This document shows positions 63,840 through 64,000 of a DNA stretch of 64,000 nucleotides, piece after piece. Below the pieces are notes generated by a model, which was given only the letters and a program-made list of their open reading frames with translations, ran no database searches and was not told the DNA's origin. Position numbers and translations under genes: made by a program. The first letter of the stretch is position 1; each line of letters begins with the position of its first letter. The stretch comes from Spongisporangium articulatum (GTDB taxonomy: Bacteria; Actinomycetota; Actinomycetes; Actinomycetales; Kineosporiaceae): positions 558,001-622,000 of the forward strand of contig NZ_JBITLV010000002.1 in NCBI RefSeq assembly GCF_044465595.1, in the 5' to 3' direction.

Positions 63840-64000
63840 ATGCAGTTCCTGACGATGATCCACGCCCGCGAGGACCAGACCCCGCCCACCCCCGAGATGT
63901 ACGAGGCGATGGGGGAGCTGATCGAGAAGTTCGCCGCCGAGGGCGTCTTCCTGTCCGGCGGCGGCCTGCTGCCCAGCAGCGAGGGCGCGACGATCGCGGT
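63840..64000 (+). CDS. YCII-related (DGPF/PhnB-like) protein, 5' part
   Basis: The frame from ATG 63840 runs to the window end (53 complete codons). It starts MQFLTMIHAREDQTPPTPEM, then EKFAAEGVFLSGGGLLPSSE, the usual N-terminal strand and helix of the YCII/DGPF family often encoded beside ECF sigma genes. GAGGAGGG (63825-63832) is the ribosome-binding site. The rest, about 80 residues or more, lies outside the window. Confidence 0.8.
   Translation, partial: MQFLTMIHAREDQTPPTPEMYEAMGELIEKFAAEGVFLSGGGLLPSSEGATIA

Overview
The window comes from a high-GC actinomycete chromosome (Actinomycetota; I cannot name the genus). The signs are strong G/C at third codon positions, many GTG starts, F420-type enzymes, a SigG/TIGR02960-type sigma factor, DusB-dgt-dnaG synteny, and a -10-like TANNNT hexamer 6-8 nt before many start codons, which suggests leaderless transcripts. 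Genes are densely packed on both strands and ATGA/GTGA overlaps are common. No gene-free stretch exceeds 300 bases. The largest gaps are 63562-63839, 26467-26724 and 26798-27014. I see no prophage, insertion sequence or CRISPR array.

Layout. 1-4118: molybdenum-cofactor block with moeA (cut by the window edge) divergent from fdhD and an FdhF/YdeP-type oxidoreductase. 4119-8155: a small membrane protein, then an ABC-2 exporter with a DesK/DesR-like two-component system. 8198-16925: a large secreted phosphoesterase with PKD repeats, a START-like protein, a glyoxalase-like/SigG pair, a secreted TIM-barrel-like protein, a membrane glycosyltransferase and an epoxide hydrolase. 17068-24611: an unusual DUF429-RelA/SpoT fusion bounded by two long palindromes, then dusB, dgt, a ferredoxin-reductase-like flavoprotein and dnaG. 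24612-30838: small enzymes, tRNA-Asn, a zinc-free L33 with a candidate Zur box and a terminator, tRNA-Met(CAT) and a GH25 lysozyme. 30853-35329: a flavodoxin-like protein, pyruvate oxidase, an F420-dependent LLM enzyme and an F420:NADP-reductase-like protein. 35378-39089: a five-gene ECF sigma/anti-sigma/ABC operon. 39294-44229: GNAT and TetR proteins, a truncated SDR coupled to a flavin monooxygenase, and a PhzF-like protein. 44365-49584: cell-envelope proteins, a charged RD-repeat protein, a secreted M14 carboxypeptidase, and an XRE-cupin regulator divergent from a thioredoxin-reductase-like enzyme. 49617-53606: acyl-CoA dehydrogenase and a convergent ferric-reductase/FMN-binding/ApbE operon. 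53758-64000: LigB-type dioxygenase, a MarR-MFS-isochorismatase-GH operon, a secreted metzincin, an AraC-VOC pair with a 12-bp tandem repeat, an acyltransferase, DUF202, and the start of a YCII-like gene.

The strongest candidate for something undescribed is the 17068-18837 gene. It joins an RNase-H-fold DUF429 domain to an alarmone-synthetase-type RelA/SpoT domain. It stands alone between two different long hairpins and lies upstream of tRNA-modification, dNTP-hydrolysis and primase genes.
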